From positions 1-6,115 of the forward strand of contig CAZZBJ010000110.1 in NCBI GenBank assembly GCA_964652805.1: 6,115 bases of DNA. Reading direction: 5' to 3'. The position numbers were made by a program, and so were the translations under genes. Below, piece by piece: positions 5,711 to 6,115 of this stretch; the first letter of the stretch is position 1; each line of letters opens with the position of its first letter. Under the pieces are notes generated by a model, which was given only the letters and a program-made list of their open reading frames with translations, did no database searches and was not told where the DNA came from. Source of the stretch: Claveliimonas sp964652805. Its GTDB lineage: Bacteria; Bacillota; Clostridia; Lachnospirales; Lachnospiraceae.

Positions 5711-6115
5711 CTATTCCGCAGTGCCTGCCGTGCCCTCCAGAACGCCGCTGATGAACATGCGGAACATGGAGACGCCGTAGGAGGCGAGGGGATACTGTCC
5801 CTCACACAGACACCAGTCGTAGAGGATCGCCTGCTCCTGCAGGGCGTAGAATTTGACGAGCTCACGGGTCGTCCTCTTTGAAGTGAACGCGCCTGTCTGC
5901 TGGCCATGGGAGATGATCTCTGTCAGCGTGACGAAGTACTCTCTGCGCTCATCCAGAAGGTATTTAGCCCCGTTTTTTGTCACCTGAGTAGAGAAAACAA
6001 GAGAAAGGATATCACAGGGCTTTACGGAAAATACATTTAACTATGAAAATAGCGTATTTTCAACATCTGACAGTGCTTCTGAGATATATTAGCATTAGGT
6101 AATTAGTAATGTTTG
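5711..6115 (-). pseudogene. TetR-family regulator, C-terminal part, with stop codons upstream
   Basis: Reading leftward, the frame ends at TAG (5711-5713) after MFRMFISGVLEGTAGTAE. The part from 5983 down (VTKNGAKYLLDERREYFVTL, then IISHGQQTGAFTSKRTTREL, KFYALQEQAILYDWCL, EGQYPLASYGVSMF) has the look of a TetR ligand-binding domain: helical, with the EII..GQ..GAF..... pattern and a YDWCL...G.Y helix near the end. The only start in the open part is GTG 5983-5981, which has no ribosome binding site. The same frame carries on upstream with sensible sequence (LNVFSVKPCDILSLVFSTQ, then YISEALSDVENTLFS) but is cut by TAG at 6041-6043 and TAA at 6089-6091 and 6095-6097. The helix-turn-helix DNA-binding domain is not in the window. 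I therefore read it as a dead gene. It is convergent with the prd-like remnant, 33 bases beyond its terminator. Its ligand and targets are unknown. Confidence 0.65.
6044..6062. repeat. 19-base palindrome, possible operator or chance
   Basis: TGAAAATA-GCG-TATTTTCA has perfect 8-base arms around a 3-base centre. It lies in the AT-rich DNA upstream of the TetR-like open part. On the minus strand it overlaps TTGAAA (6063-6058), which is followed after 17 bases by TTAAAT, a weak promoter-like pair. If the TetR fragment is expressed this could be its own operator. It also lies within the decayed coding frame (ENTLFS), which argues for chance. Confidence 0.4.

Noticed and set aside
5981..5983. GTG as a true start for a 90-residue regulator.
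   Set aside because: No ribosome binding site precedes it, and TetR-like sequence continues upstream in the same frame.
6094..6113. CATTA...TAATG inverted repeat near the right edge as an insertion-element end.
   Set aside because: Five-base arms in AT-rich DNA are expected by chance, and no transposase or target duplication is visible.
1..6115. CRISPR array, tRNA or rRNA genes, or a complete mobile element.
   Set aside because: No spaced direct repeats, no cloverleaf or rRNA motifs, and no transposase or integrase reading frame were seen.

Overview
The window looks like a chromosome segment from an anaerobic Clostridia-type Firmicute, most likely of the Lachnospiraceae kind. The evidence is the tail of a SCIFF-peptide radical SAM maturase directly before a fused secDF and then recJ, a neighbourhood I know from Clostridia, followed by remnants of D-proline-reductase-type genes, a Stickland-fermentation trait of the same group. 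Base composition is moderate to fairly GC-rich in the genes and drops in the last ~120 bases. The genus is not determined.

Layout, left to right. (1) Positions 1-173 hold the 3' end of the SCIFF maturase gene (scfB), ending in SPASM-domain cysteines. (2) 204-2381 encodes an intact SecDF fusion, the membrane motor that assists Sec protein export. A hairpin terminator lies just behind it (2401-2431). (3) 2503-4278 encodes an intact short-form RecJ single-strand 5'-3' exonuclease. (4) 4279-4400 is an intergenic region with a good sigma-A-type promoter, a palindrome over its -35 box and a strong ribosome binding site. (5) 4401-5609 is a decayed cluster resembling the D-proline reductase family: a PrdE-like module broken by an in-frame amber codon, a PrdD-like (or PrdA N-terminal-like) stub broken by a frameshift, and a PrdB-like C-terminal piece joined to the stub by an apparent deletion. 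The PrdB-like piece has Cys where the family's selenocysteine is expected. (6) A strong rho-independent terminator (5626-5678) closes this unit. (7) On the minus strand, 5711-6115 carries the C-terminal part of a TetR-type regulator whose upstream frame contains three stop codons.

Functionally, the left two thirds is ordinary housekeeping (peptide maturation, protein export, DNA repair) and appears intact. The right third is a degraded accessory region. Its promoter, ribosome binding site and terminator survive while its coding sequence carries at least three independent lesions. The most notable signals are this gene wreck, the E-before-D module order (the reverse of PrdA), and the Cys-for-Sec site with a hairpin directly after it. 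I did not find a convincing new intact system. All family assignments come from recognising motifs by eye, not from a database search.
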